From the NCBI GenBank assembly GCA_018377235.1, contig JAGZZT010000016.1, positions 1 through 64,000 of the forward strand: a stretch of 64,000 nucleotides of DNA, given 5' to 3'. The position numbers and the translations under genes were made by a program. Source of the DNA: Clostridium sp. (GTDB taxonomy: Bacteria; Bacillota; Clostridia; Lachnospirales; Lachnospiraceae). The notes under the pieces are model-generated. The model searched no databases and was not told the DNA's origin. It saw nothing but the letters and a program-made list of their open reading frames with translations. Below, piece by piece: positions 17,077 through 25,714 of this stretch (position 1 is the first letter of the stretch; each line of letters opens with the position of its first letter).

Positions 17077-17355
17077 ATGTCAAACGAAGCATTAGGAATG
17101 GTTGAGACAAAAGGATTAGTAGGAGCCATCGAGGCGGCAGATGCCATGACAAAGGCAGCTAATGTAGTTTTAATCGGATATGAGAAGATTGGTTCAGGAC
17201 TTGTGACTGTTATGGTACGCGGTGATGTAGGAGCTGTAAAGGCTTCTGTAGATGCGGGAGCAGCAGCAGCCTCTAACGTAGGCCAGGTAGTATCCCAGCA
17301 TGTAATTCCAAGACCTCATACAGATGTAGAGAAGATTCTTCCGAAGTCTTTATAA
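17077..17355 (+). CDS. pduA: PduA/EutM-like BMC-H shell protein (copy 2)
   Basis: This 92-residue paralogue of the shell protein at 12427-12705 differs mainly at the termini and a few surface positions (for example MTKAANVVLIG and the ending KSL). The pore region is unchanged, so the two probably form interchangeable or mixed hexamers. CAGGAGGAG precedes the ATG. Confidence 0.95.
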   Translation: MSNEALGMVETKGLVGAIEAADAMTKAANVVLIGYEKIGSGLVTVMVRGDVGAVKASVDAGAAAASNVGQVVSQHVIPRPHTDVEKILPKSL

Positions 17356-17424
17356 TGAAAACAGGGCAGAGCACAGTTTCTGTTGAGTAATCTGCTTTGC
17401 CGGAACAGGGAAAAGGTGAAATCC

Positions 17425-18066
17425 ATGGTTGATGAAAAACTTGTAAAGCTGATTACAGAGCGTGTTGTCGAAAAAATCAGGCAATATCATACATACAGAA
17501 TTCCCATTGGAGTTTCCAACCGCCATGTCCACGTTACAAAGGAGGATTTAGAGATCCTTTATGGTCCAGGATATGAGCTGACTAAAAAAGGAGATTTAAA
17601 GCAGCCAGGTCAGTTTGCAGCCAATGAGACAGTTACAGTCAGGGGACCGAAAGGAGAGTTTAAAAATGTCAGGATTCTGGGACCGGTCAGAGGAAAAAGC
17701 CAGGTGGAAATTTCAAAAACAGACAGTTTCCGTCTGGGAATTAAACCGCCGGTCCGGGAATCAGGAGATTTAGCCGGAACTCCAGGAATTGAGCTGGTAG
17801 GTCCTAAGGGAACAGTTGCACTTCCGGAAGGAGCCATGGTAGCTCTGCGTCACATTCATATGACGCCTGAACAGGCTCAAGCCATGGGCGTGAAGGATAA
17901 GGATGTGGTAGAGGTGGAAACCTTCGGCGAGAGGCACGGCGTATTCGGAGATGTGCTGGTACGTGTGTCCGACCATTTTTCACTGGAAATGCATGTGGAT
18001 ATTGATGAGGCTAATGCGTGCGCGCTGAAGAACAATGATTATGTAATTCTGAAAAAACAAAATTAA
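17425..18066 (+). CDS. pduL: PduL-type phosphotransacylase
   Basis: This 213-residue protein converts acyl-CoA and phosphate to acyl-phosphate and recycles CoA inside the shell. Two PduL beta-barrel domains are visible, with metal-binding His motifs PIGVSNRHVHVT, LRHIHMT and DHFSLEMHVDIDEANA. Residues 1-20 form an amphipathic helix typical of encapsulation peptides. The start is the ATG at 17425 after AAAGGTGA, not the distant upstream TTG. Confidence 0.93.
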   Translation: MVDEKLVKLITERVVEKIRQYHTYRIPIGVSNRHVHVTKEDLEILYGPGYELTKKGDLKQPGQFAANETVTVRGPKGEFKNVRILGPVRGKSQVEISKTDSFRLGIKPPVRESGDLAGTPGIELVGPKGTVALPEGAMVALRHIHMTPEQAQAMGVKDKDVVEVETFGERHGVFGDVLVRVSDHFSLEMHVDIDEANACALKNNDYVILKKQN

Positions 18067-18086
18067 AAACAGGGAAGAGGGGTTGT

Positions 18087-18899
18087 ATGCTGGTAGAAAA
18101 CAAGGTACTTGCAGAATTTGCAGAGCTGATACGAGAGAAAAAGGCAAGGCCGTTTTCAGGGAAGCTCAAAACAGGGGTGGATTTAGGAACTGCCAATATT
18201 GTAATTGCTGTGACGGATTCTGAAAACCGTCCTATAGCCGGAGCGTCAGCCCCTTCTCATGTGGTAAAGGATGGCATTGTTGTTGATTTCGTAGGAGCTA
18301 TCCGGACGGTAAAGGAACTCAAGGCTCAGCTGGAGGAAGAGCTGGGGACGGCTCTGGAAGCAGCTGCGGCGGCCATCCCGCCTGGAATCATCGCAGGAAA
18401 CGTCCGCTGTATCTCCAATGTTGTGGAGGGAGCGGGATTTGAGGTCACTAATGTAGTTGATGAGCCTACAGCGGCAGCCACCGTTCTGGGAATCACAGAC
18501 GGAGCAGTGGTAGATGTAGGCGGAGGAACGACAGGAATCAGTATTTTGAAGGATGGAAAGGTGATCTTTACGGCAGACGAGGCTACAGGAGGAACTCACA
18601 TGACGCTGGTTTTGGCCGGCTATTATGGGATTTCTCTGGAAGAGGCTGAGGCGCTGAAAAAAAATCCTGAAAAGGAAGCAGACGTATTTCCAGTAATTAA
18701 GCCGGTAGTAAGCAAAATGGCATCCATAGTAAAGCGTTTTCTGGAAGGCTATGAAACAGATAAGGTTTATGTGGTAGGCGGAGCCTGCTGTTTCAAGGAA
18801 TTTGAGAGTGTATTTGAAAAAGAACTGGGAATTCCAACTGTAAAGACAAACGATACCCTGCTGGTCACACCTTTAGGCATTGCATGGAGCAGTAAGTAA
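18087..18899 (+). CDS. eutJ: EutJ-like actin/Hsp70-fold protein
   Basis: This 270-residue protein of the EutJ family has the actin/Hsp70 ATPase fold. Phosphate-1 motif VDLGTANIVIAV, phosphate-2 motif VDVGGGTTGIS and the adenosine motif VVGGACCFKEFE are intact. It may act as a chaperone or reactivating factor for BMC enzymes, but the activity of EutJ is unproven. The start has GAAGAGGGG. It lies between pduL and the second aldehyde dehydrogenase. Confidence 0.9.
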   Translation: MLVENKVLAEFAELIREKKARPFSGKLKTGVDLGTANIVIAVTDSENRPIAGASAPSHVVKDGIVVDFVGAIRTVKELKAQLEEELGTALEAAAAAIPPGIIAGNVRCISNVVEGAGFEVTNVVDEPTAAATVLGITDGAVVDVGGGTTGISILKDGKVIFTADEATGGTHMTLVLAGYYGISLEEAEALKKNPEKEADVFPVIKPVVSKMASIVKRFLEGYETDKVYVVGGACCFKEFESVFEKELGIPTVKTNDTLLVTPLGIAWSSK

Positions 18900-18936
18900 G
18901 AGCAGGACAGACAAAGAAAAGAAGGTGTATAAGAAC

Positions 18937-20352
18937 ATGGAAATGGATATGAAAGTGATTGAGCAGCTGGTGGCTCAGGCATTGAAAGAGATGAAGGCTG
19001 AGGAGCCCGCTGCATTTGTAAAAAAGAAAGAAGAGACATATGGTGTATTTACTACCATGGATGAAGCGGTTGAAGCTTCTTCCAAGGCTCAGAAGACGCT
19101 TTTGTTCTCTAAAATAGAGGATCGTCAGAAATATGTAGATATTATCCGCGCCACTGTTTTAAAAAGGGAAAATTTAGAACTGATCTCCAGAATGGCTGTG
19201 GAGGAGACAGAGATTGGAAAATACGAACATAAATTGATCAAGAACCGCCTGGCAGCAGAAAAGACACCGGGAACAGAGGATTTGACAACAGAAGCTCAGA
19301 CAGGAGATCATGGCCTTACTTTAGTAGAATACTGTCCGTTCGGTGTAATTGGAGCGATTACTCCTACTACAAATCCTACAGAGACAATCATCTGTAATTC
19401 AATCTCCATGATTGCAGGAGGAAACACAGTTGTATTCAGCCCTCATCCCAGAGCAAAAAAGGTTTCCCAGCTGTTAGTCAAGATGCTCAATAAGGCGCTG
19501 ATGGAAGGCGGGGCTCCGGCGGATCTGATTACAATGGTAGAGGAACCGTCTATTGAAAATACAAACAGAATGATAGAACACCCAGGCGTTCGCCTGCTGG
19601 TAGCTACAGGAGGTCCGGCCATTGTAAAGAAGGTACTTTCTTCAGGCAAGAAAGCCATCGGAGCGGGAGCTGGAAATCCTCCGGTTGTAGTGGACGAGAC
19701 AGCTGATATTGAAAAAGCAGCTAAGGATATTGTGGATGGCTGCAGTTTTGATAATAATGTACCCTGCATTGCTGAGAAAGAAGTGTTTGCTGTAGATTCC
19801 ATCTGTGATTATTTGATTCAGAATATGAAGATGAACGGAGCGTATGAGATACGTGATGTGGAGACAATTGAGCGTCTGGATGCAATGGTAACAAACGAAA
19901 AGGGAGGCCCTAAGACTTCCTTTGTAGGAAAGAGCGCAAAATATATTCTGGACAAGATGGGAATCCCGGCAGATGACAGCGTGAAGGTTATTATTATGGA
20001 AGTGGGAAAGGAGCATCATCTGGTAACAGAGGAGATGATGATGCCGATTCTTCCGATTGTGCGTGTTTCAGATGTGGATACTGCGATTGAATACGCCCAC
20101 GATGCAGAGCATGGAAACCGGCATACAGCGATGATGCATTCCAGAAATGTGGAGAAATTAAGTAAGATGGCAAAGCTTCTGGAGACAACTATTTTTGTGA
20201 AAAACGCTCCTTCCTACGCAGGTATCGGAGCAGGCGGAGAGGGACATGCAACCTTTACCATCGCTGGTCCCACAGGAGAGGGGCTAACCTCCGCCCGTTC
20301 CTTCTGCAGAAAACGCCGCTGCGTTATGTCCGATGCATTCAGCATCCGCTAA
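18937..20352 (+). CDS. pduP: CoA-acylating aldehyde dehydrogenase with encapsulation peptide (PduP-like)
   Basis: This 471-residue PduP-class enzyme oxidises the aldehyde from the dehydratase to acyl-CoA. Catalytic Cys277 lies in NVPCIAEKE. Residues 1-20 (MDMKVIEQLVAQALKEM core) make an amphipathic helix followed by a flexible linker, a classical encapsulation peptide. It ends in the family RRRCVMSDAFSIR-type tail shared with the shorter paralogue. The start is the ATG at 18937 after GAAGGTG. The earlier in-frame ATG overlaps eutJ and lacks a site. Confidence 0.93.
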   Translation: MEMDMKVIEQLVAQALKEMKAEEPAAFVKKKEETYGVFTTMDEAVEASSKAQKTLLFSKIEDRQKYVDIIRATVLKRENLELISRMAVEETEIGKYEHKLIKNRLAAEKTPGTEDLTTEAQTGDHGLTLVEYCPFGVIGAITPTTNPTETIICNSISMIAGGNTVVFSPHPRAKKVSQLLVKMLNKALMEGGAPADLITMVEEPSIENTNRMIEHPGVRLLVATGGPAIVKKVLSSGKKAIGAGAGNPPVVVDETADIEKAAKDIVDGCSFDNNVPCIAEKEVFAVDSICDYLIQNMKMNGAYEIRDVETIERLDAMVTNEKGGPKTSFVGKSAKYILDKMGIPADDSVKVIIMEVGKEHHLVTEEMMMPILPIVRVSDVDTAIEYAHDAEHGNRHTAMMHSRNVEKLSKMAKLLETTIFVKNAPSYAGIGAGGEGHATFTIAGPTGEGLTSARSFCRKRRCVMSDAFSIR

Positions 20353-20387
20353 GGACGGAAAAAGAAGTCACAGAGGAGTGAACATAT

Positions 20388-21503
20388 ATGTCAAACGTAT
20401 ATATTAAAACAAAAATCCGTTCCGGCGAGACAGCCATGGACTATCTGAAAATTTATAAAAATAAGACGGTTTATATTGTCTGCGATAAGTTTATGGCTGA
20501 AAATGGAAGTGTAAATAAGGTAATAAGCGCAATTGATTCCAGCTGCCGGATAGAGATTTTCGATCAGGCGATTCCCGATCCCACCACAGAGGTGGTGGGA
20601 AACGGGCTGAACATGGGAGCCAGGGTACAGCCAGATGTTGTAATCGCTTTTGGAGGAGGTTCAGCCATTGATACAGCTAAGGGAATTATCTATTTTGGAA
20701 TTAACGGAGGCCTGATGAAGAAACCAATCTTTGTCACGATTCCGACCACCAGCGGAACGGGTTCGGAAGTAACCAGCGCTACAGTTATTACAGACGTGGA
20801 AAATAAGTCAAAGCATCTGATTGCAGATGATGAAATATTAGCAGATGTGGCGCTCCTTGATCCGACACTGACTCTTTCAGTTCCTCCGGCTGTTACAGCG
20901 AACACGGGGATGGATGTTCTCACCCATGCGCTGGAGGCATATGTAGCCAAGGGGGCGAACGTATTTTCAGATGCTTTATCTGAAAAAGCGGTAGAACTGC
21001 TCTTAGACTCATTGCTTGTCTGCTATAAAGATGGAAAAAATCTGGAGGCCAGAAGTAAGATGCATGAGGCTTCTACACTAGCCGGCATGGCATTTAACAC
21101 AGCGGGACTAGGGGTAAATCACAGTATTGCACATCAGCTGGGCGGAACTTTCCATATTCCCCATGGGCTGGCGAATGCCATGCTTCTTAACAGAGTCATA
21201 GACTACAATTGTGGAGATAAACAAGTGCTGGATAAATATGCGTCTATGGTTTATAAAGTAAAACTAGCCAGTATTACCACACCGCCGCAGGAGGCAGTGA
21301 AGATTCTGAAAGAAGTGATCTGCATGATGATGACTTCTATGAATATGGCTGATTCTGCAGAAAAAGCTGGAGTGGCCAGGGAAGATTACTTGTCTCAGCT
21401 GGACAATATGACAGAAAATGCTCTTAGAGATAACTGTTTAAAAACTACTCCACGAACAATAGGAGCAGGAGAGATTCGTCATATTCTTCTTCAGATCTGT
21501 TAA
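20388..21503 (+). CDS. pduQ: Iron-containing alcohol dehydrogenase (PduQ-like)
   Basis: This 371-residue group III alcohol dehydrogenase reduces the aldehyde to an alcohol (1-propanol or 1,3-propanediol) and regenerates NAD+ for the aldehyde dehydrogenase. The NAD motif is AFGGGSAIDTAKG, and metal ligands lie in THALEAYV, NHSIAHQLGG and HIPHGLANA. It is the last enzyme gene of the BMC operon, with AGAGGAG before the start. Confidence 0.93.
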   Translation: MSNVYIKTKIRSGETAMDYLKIYKNKTVYIVCDKFMAENGSVNKVISAIDSSCRIEIFDQAIPDPTTEVVGNGLNMGARVQPDVVIAFGGGSAIDTAKGIIYFGINGGLMKKPIFVTIPTTSGTGSEVTSATVITDVENKSKHLIADDEILADVALLDPTLTLSVPPAVTANTGMDVLTHALEAYVAKGANVFSDALSEKAVELLLDSLLVCYKDGKNLEARSKMHEASTLAGMAFNTAGLGVNHSIAHQLGGTFHIPHGLANAMLLNRVIDYNCGDKQVLDKYASMVYKVKLASITTPPQEAVKILKEVICMMMTSMNMADSAEKAGVAREDYLSQLDNMTENALRDNCLKTTPRTIGAGEIRHILLQIC

Positions 21504-21613
21504 TATTTTCTGAAATATGGTATTATCTTGACAAAGACTGCTATGCTTGAGCTCGTTTCAGAATGCAGTTGTATGGCAAAATGATATGATATGGATGGAA
21601 GGTAAGGGTTACA

Positions 21614-22945
21614 ATGGAAGGATTTAATCAGGATACCAGTTTAAAACAGTTTGAAATAAATGGAGGCTCAGTATTTTCTCCGTCATCCAGATCTTCTGGA
21701 GAAAATGAACTAGATATTCTTCACCTGTTTGGAAAAGAAAAATTGGAAAACATTCAAAAAAGCCTCTCTAAGGCTACTGGCTTGGCATTTGTTACAGTAG
21801 ATTACAGAGGAGAACCAATTACAGAAAGTACCAGTTTTTCTGATTTTTGCCGTATGGCCAGAAGCGATAGCCAGCTGAGCCTTCGCTGTAAATCATCAGA
21901 TGCTTTCGGCTCTATTCAGGCGGCTGTCATGCAGAAGCCCAGTGTCTATTTTTGTCCTTGTGGTCTTCTCGAAGTGGCGATTCCTATTGTAGTGAGAGGT
22001 CACTATCTGGGAGGTTTTATTGGAGGGCAGATTCGGTGCAGCGATGCGCCGGAGGATATCAGCAGGCTTGAAAAAGTGATGACATCGGCATCTATTGGCG
22101 GGATTATTGAGGAAAATAGGAAACTTCTGGAGGAACTCCCGGAATATTCGTTTGAAAATTTCATGGATATTGTGAATCTGGTATTTCTAATTATTAATCA
22201 GCTGGGCGAAAATGAAATGCATCTTCAGATGCAGAGAGAGAAACAGCAGAAGCAGGTTGAAAAACTCTGTACCCTCAATCAGAAGCTGGCAGAAGAAAAT
22301 GCACAGAAAGATTTAAGAATCCTGGATCTGGAAGCAGCACAGGATTCTGGAAGTATTTTGGATACGATGGTTTCTCTGATAAATCTGACTGTAATTGAGG
22401 AGGCACCAAGAACGGGAGAGCTGCTCAATCAGCTGATAGACTATGTGAAATATTCTTCTATGGAAAAGGGGACGTTTGTCAGTCTGTCAAGAGAGCTGGA
22501 ACAGGCAGAGCGGTTCCTTTCTATGCAGAAGCAGAAGCTGGGAGAACGGCTGAATTTTTCAATTCAGGTTCCTAAAAATATGACTATGCAGAGAATCCCG
22601 TCAGACGTGCTGCTTCCATTCGTTAAAAGCGCAGTTTATTATGGTGTGATGATGAAAAAGGAAGGTGGAGAAGTAACTGTTAAAGGCTGCCTGAGCGGCG
22701 GGAAATGTGTGATAGAGGTAGAGGACAATGGCTTGGGGATGAATGAAGAAGAACTGCAGATAAACTTTGAGGCATTCAGTGACAGACATGAGGGCTACTA
22801 TATCAGCCGGGGGAAAGACCATGCTCAGCTGAAAATGAAAAAGATTTTTGGTGACAGCTATGAAATTATAATAGAGAGCAGTAAAGGAAAAGGGCGCAGA
22901 ACAGTGATCTGCTGGCCTGAAAATTTCAGTGAAAGGGTGGATTAG
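21614..22945 (+). CDS. PocR-domain sensor with degenerate histidine-kinase module
   Basis: This 443-residue cytoplasmic protein has a PocR sensory domain (about 35-205, with cysteine-bearing SLRCKSSDA and YFCPCGLLEVA blocks), a coiled coil (about 205-240) and a LytS-like kinase region. PocR domains sense small substrates of diol pathways. The H-box that normally reads QINPHFLFNTL aligns with AQDSGSILDTM, so the phosphoacceptor His is Gly246. The N-box Asn is Ser339 (FVKSAVYYG). Only the G-box VEDNGLGM is kept. Autophosphorylation is therefore improbable. It may regulate its partner by direct contact. The regulator gene starts four bases after this one. Confidence 0.85.
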   Translation: MEGFNQDTSLKQFEINGGSVFSPSSRSSGENELDILHLFGKEKLENIQKSLSKATGLAFVTVDYRGEPITESTSFSDFCRMARSDSQLSLRCKSSDAFGSIQAAVMQKPSVYFCPCGLLEVAIPIVVRGHYLGGFIGGQIRCSDAPEDISRLEKVMTSASIGGIIEENRKLLEELPEYSFENFMDIVNLVFLIINQLGENEMHLQMQREKQQKQVEKLCTLNQKLAEENAQKDLRILDLEAAQDSGSILDTMVSLINLTVIEEAPRTGELLNQLIDYVKYSSMEKGTFVSLSRELEQAERFLSMQKQKLGERLNFSIQVPKNMTMQRIPSDVLLPFVKSAVYYGVMMKKEGGEVTVKGCLSGGKCVIEVEDNGLGMNEEELQINFEAFSDRHEGYYISRGKDHAQLKMKKIFGDSYEIIIESSKGKGRRTVICWPENFSERVD

Positions 22946-22948
22946 CTT

Positions 22949-23974
22949 ATGTACCATGTCCTTTTGGCAGATAACGATATTCTGTCTCAGGAAGCGCTGA
23001 AAATAATGATTTCCAAAATAGACGGCTTTGAAGTTTCTTCTCTGGCAGACAGTGGAGAGGATGCAGTCCGTCTGTGCCAGGAGACGGCATATGACGTAGT
23101 ATTTATCAATGCATTCCTACCAGGACTGACTGGAATTGAAGCAGCGCGCTTAATCCGCCAGTCTTCTCCATCTACGGCAGTTTACCTGATGACAGTTTAC
23201 CCAGCCAGCATAGCTTTTTATGAGGAGATAAGAGAATGTGCCAGTGAGATTGTAGAAAAACCTATTTCTTTCCATCACTTGAATTCTCTTTTGGGCAATT
23301 TAAAGACAGGAAATGAAAGCTCTGTGCAGCCTTGTCTTAATCAACTGCTGTCCCTGGTAAAAAAGAGAGATTTTCCCAAGGTATACAGTCTTTGCAGACA
23401 GACAACAAAAGAAATTTATCAGATTTGCCAGAAAGATTCCAACCAGCTGTATAAGGTGTTTTCTTTCATTGGGCAAAGTCTTTTAAGCACAACAAAATTT
23501 TATGATGAAGAGAGTTATGATATAGGAGAGCTGTTTCCGTTGAATGAAGGCTTGATTGAGGAACCCATGATTACAGAATTATGGCTGTTTCGAGTGATGG
23601 ATTATATTTTTCAGAAAAACAGCGTCAATCGTTATCCTCTTCTTCACAATGTATTTTTATATATTGAAAGCAATATAAAATCAGATATCAGTCTGAATAA
23701 AATAATTGAAAACTGTACTATCAGTCAGGGGTATCTGAGCCGTATCTTTAAGGAACAGTTTCAGGTCAGTGTAATGGAATACCTTCATATGAGAAAAATT
23801 TATCTTGCAAAGGGCTATTTTTATTTTACAGATGACAGTATTGCCGAGGTAGCTTTCCGTTTAGGATATAATGAAAGCAGCTATTTCAGCAAAGTGTTTA
23901 AGAAGTATGAAGATATGACGGTAAAACAGTATAAAGCACTGATATGCAAAAACCAGAAAGAGACGGTGGGCTGA
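22949..23974 (+). CDS. AraC-family regulator with pseudo-receiver domain
   Basis: This 341-residue protein has an N-terminal receiver-like domain (1-120), a middle helical region and a C-terminal AraC double helix-turn-helix (about 240-335). In the receiver the phosphoacceptor Asp position is Asn54 (FINAFLPG where active receivers have LD at this place). The conserved Thr (LMT) and Lys (EKP) remain. With the His-less sensor just upstream, this indicates phosphorylation-independent signalling. It probably activates the BMC operons in response to diol. Confidence 0.88.
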   Translation: MYHVLLADNDILSQEALKIMISKIDGFEVSSLADSGEDAVRLCQETAYDVVFINAFLPGLTGIEAARLIRQSSPSTAVYLMTVYPASIAFYEEIRECASEIVEKPISFHHLNSLLGNLKTGNESSVQPCLNQLLSLVKKRDFPKVYSLCRQTTKEIYQICQKDSNQLYKVFSFIGQSLLSTTKFYDEESYDIGELFPLNEGLIEEPMITELWLFRVMDYIFQKNSVNRYPLLHNVFLYIESNIKSDISLNKIIENCTISQGYLSRIFKEQFQVSVMEYLHMRKIYLAKGYFYFTDDSIAEVAFRLGYNESSYFSKVFKKYEDMTVKQYKALICKNQKETVG

Positions 23975-24008
23975 TAGGAGACAGAAGAAAAAATAGGAGG
24001 GGTTTCAG

Positions 24009-24722
24009 ATGATGGCATATATCGCTGAATTTATCGGTACATTTCTGCTTATTCTTTTAGGCGATTCTGTAGTAGCAAACGTAACACTGAATAAATCAGG
24101 GATGAAGGGAGCAGGTTCTATTCAGATTACATTAGCGTGGGGACTTGCAGTTATGGTTCCTGCATTTATTTTCGGAGCTGCTTCTGGAGCACATTTCAAT
24201 CCAGCTTTGACATTGGCTCTGGCTGTTGATGGAAGTTTTGCCTGGTCTATGGTTCCGGGTTATGTAATTGCTCAGTTTGCAGGTGCATTTTTAGGCGCCT
24301 GTGTGGTGTACATGATGTTTAAAGATCAGTTTGATGCAACTGCAGAGACAGGAACTAAGCTTGGCGTATTCTGTACAGGAGCGAGCATTCAGAACATTCC
24401 CAGGAACATTTTCTGTGAGGCTGTAGCTACCTTTGTTCTGGTATTTGCCATTAAAGGAGTGGGAAATGTAGCAGGGGCGGCTGATGTGGGATTAAATAAT
24501 TTCCTGGTATTTGGAATCATCGTTTCTATCGGTATGTCCATGGGCGGTTTGACCGGCTATGCAATTAATCCGGCCAGAGATCTCGGTCCGCGTCTGGCAC
24601 ACGCAGTGTTGCCGATTCAGGGAAAAGGAGATTCTAACTGGGGATATGCAGTCGTTCCGCTTGTAGGCCCAGTGATCGGAGCTGTAGCAGCGGTTCTGCT
24701 GTTTGGCGTTCTTCCGTGGTAA
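24009..24722 (+). CDS. glpF: Glycerol/diol facilitator (MIP family, GlpF-like)
   Basis: This 237-residue aquaglyceroporin has six membrane helices. The two pore NPA motifs are HFNPALTLA and AINPARDLGPR. The Asp after NPAR is a mark of glycerol facilitators rather than water-only channels. It would admit glycerol or 1,2-propanediol for the dehydratase. Its place at the end of the locus, after the regulators and before a strong terminator, supports this. The start is the first of two ATG codons after TAGGAGGGG. Confidence 0.92.
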   Translation: MMAYIAEFIGTFLLILLGDSVVANVTLNKSGMKGAGSIQITLAWGLAVMVPAFIFGAASGAHFNPALTLALAVDGSFAWSMVPGYVIAQFAGAFLGACVVYMMFKDQFDATAETGTKLGVFCTGASIQNIPRNIFCEAVATFVLVFAIKGVGNVAGAADVGLNNFLVFGIIVSIGMSMGGLTGYAINPARDLGPRLAHAVLPIQGKGDSNWGYAVVPLVGPVIGAVAAVLLFGVLPW

Positions 24723-24744
24723 TAAAAAAGTTTTTTATATGGAG

Positions 24745-24789
24745 CCGCTGCATTATAGATGAAGTATCGTCTATGGTGCGGCGGTTTTT
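24745..24789 (+). terminator. Terminator of the BMC locus
   Basis: A 15-pair stem (arms 24745-24759 and 24770-24784, with some GU pairs) is followed by TTTTTC. It marks the downstream end of the island. The following 225 bases hold no gene I can support beyond a nine-codon reading frame at 24921 with a good ribosome site. Confidence 0.85.
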
Positions 24790-25015
24790 CTGTCGTTTCC
24801 GGTGATTTACCACACTGAGAAGAAGATTTATGGTATACTGATAACAATATGAAAGATATCTATTACAGCCCGGTTGATTTTGATATGAAATGACGAATTT
24901 GGAACAGGAAAAGAGGAGGAATGAAAAAGATATTACATAAGTATAGGTAAGCGCATGATATACTTACAGTGATAAATTTGAGCCCCCCTACATAAGCAAA
25001 AACAGAGGTAAAACA

Positions 25016-25486
25016 ATGTCAATTGAAAATGTAAAATTATTTTTTGAAAAATATGGAATGGAGAACCGGATACAGGAATTCACCGTTTCCAGTGCAACGG
25101 TGGCTCTCGCTGCGGAGGCGCTGTATTGTGAGCCGTGCCGGATTGCAAAAACGCTCTCATTTAAGGTCAATAACAGTCCCATTCTGATTGTGACGGCAGG
25201 CGATACGAAAATAGATAATGCAAAATATAAGGCACAGTTTGGAGCGAAGGCGAAAATGCTGTCTCCAGAGGAAGTTTCAGTTCTAATTGGGCATTCCATA
25301 GGCGGTGTCTGCCCGTTTGCTGTGAATGATGATGTTACTGTATACCTTGATCAGTCGCTGAAAAGATTTCAAACAGTGTTTCCAGCTTGTGGAAGCAGCA
25401 ACAGTGCCATTGAACTGACAATAGAGGAACTGGAAACATACTCAGGCTTTTCTGAGTGGGTTGATGTTTGTAAAGAGTGGGAATAG
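25016..25486 (+). CDS. YbaK/ProX-type aminoacyl-tRNA deacylase
   Basis: This 156-residue protein of the YbaK/ProX fold hydrolyses mischarged tRNA in trans (Cys- or Ala-tRNAPro in studied members). Seen: the RIAKTLSFKV segment with the conserved Lys, the GDTKIDNAKYK helix, and the GGVCPFAV loop of the substrate pocket. The upstream ribosome site is AGAGG at moderate spacing. It stands alone. Confidence 0.85.
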   Translation: MSIENVKLFFEKYGMENRIQEFTVSSATVALAAEALYCEPCRIAKTLSFKVNNSPILIVTAGDTKIDNAKYKAQFGAKAKMLSPEEVSVLIGHSIGGVCPFAVNDDVTVYLDQSLKRFQTVFPACGSSNSAIELTIEELETYSGFSEWVDVCKEWE

Positions 25487-25548
25487 ATAAAAAGACGGTC
25501 AGAACAATTTGTAAGAATATCGTAAAGACATTCTGATGCTCGATCTGG

Positions 25549-25554
25549 TATAAT
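25549..25554 (+). promoter_or_regulatory. Candidate -10 box before the membrane-anchored protein
   Basis: A perfect TATAAT lies 161 bases before the gene at 25715, with only AGACAT at the -35 position. A second TATAAT at 25660 is another candidate. Nothing else was recognised in the 228-base gap. Confidence 0.35.
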
Positions 25555-25714
25555 ATTGTCAAATATTATACCGCGCCGGTTTGGGCGGGCACAGTGAAGC
25601 AAATACAAATTCAAACCGTGCGTATCCGCTGGAGGCTCATATCCGCTCTGTGGATATAGTATAATATGTCTACAACACTAAGCGTCATATCTCCCAAAGA
25701 AAGGGGGACACCAT

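Noticed and set aside
24921..24950. Nine-codon reading frame MKKILHKYR with a strong ribosome site
   Set aside because: It is too short to support as a gene without conservation data. It could be a leader peptide or chance.
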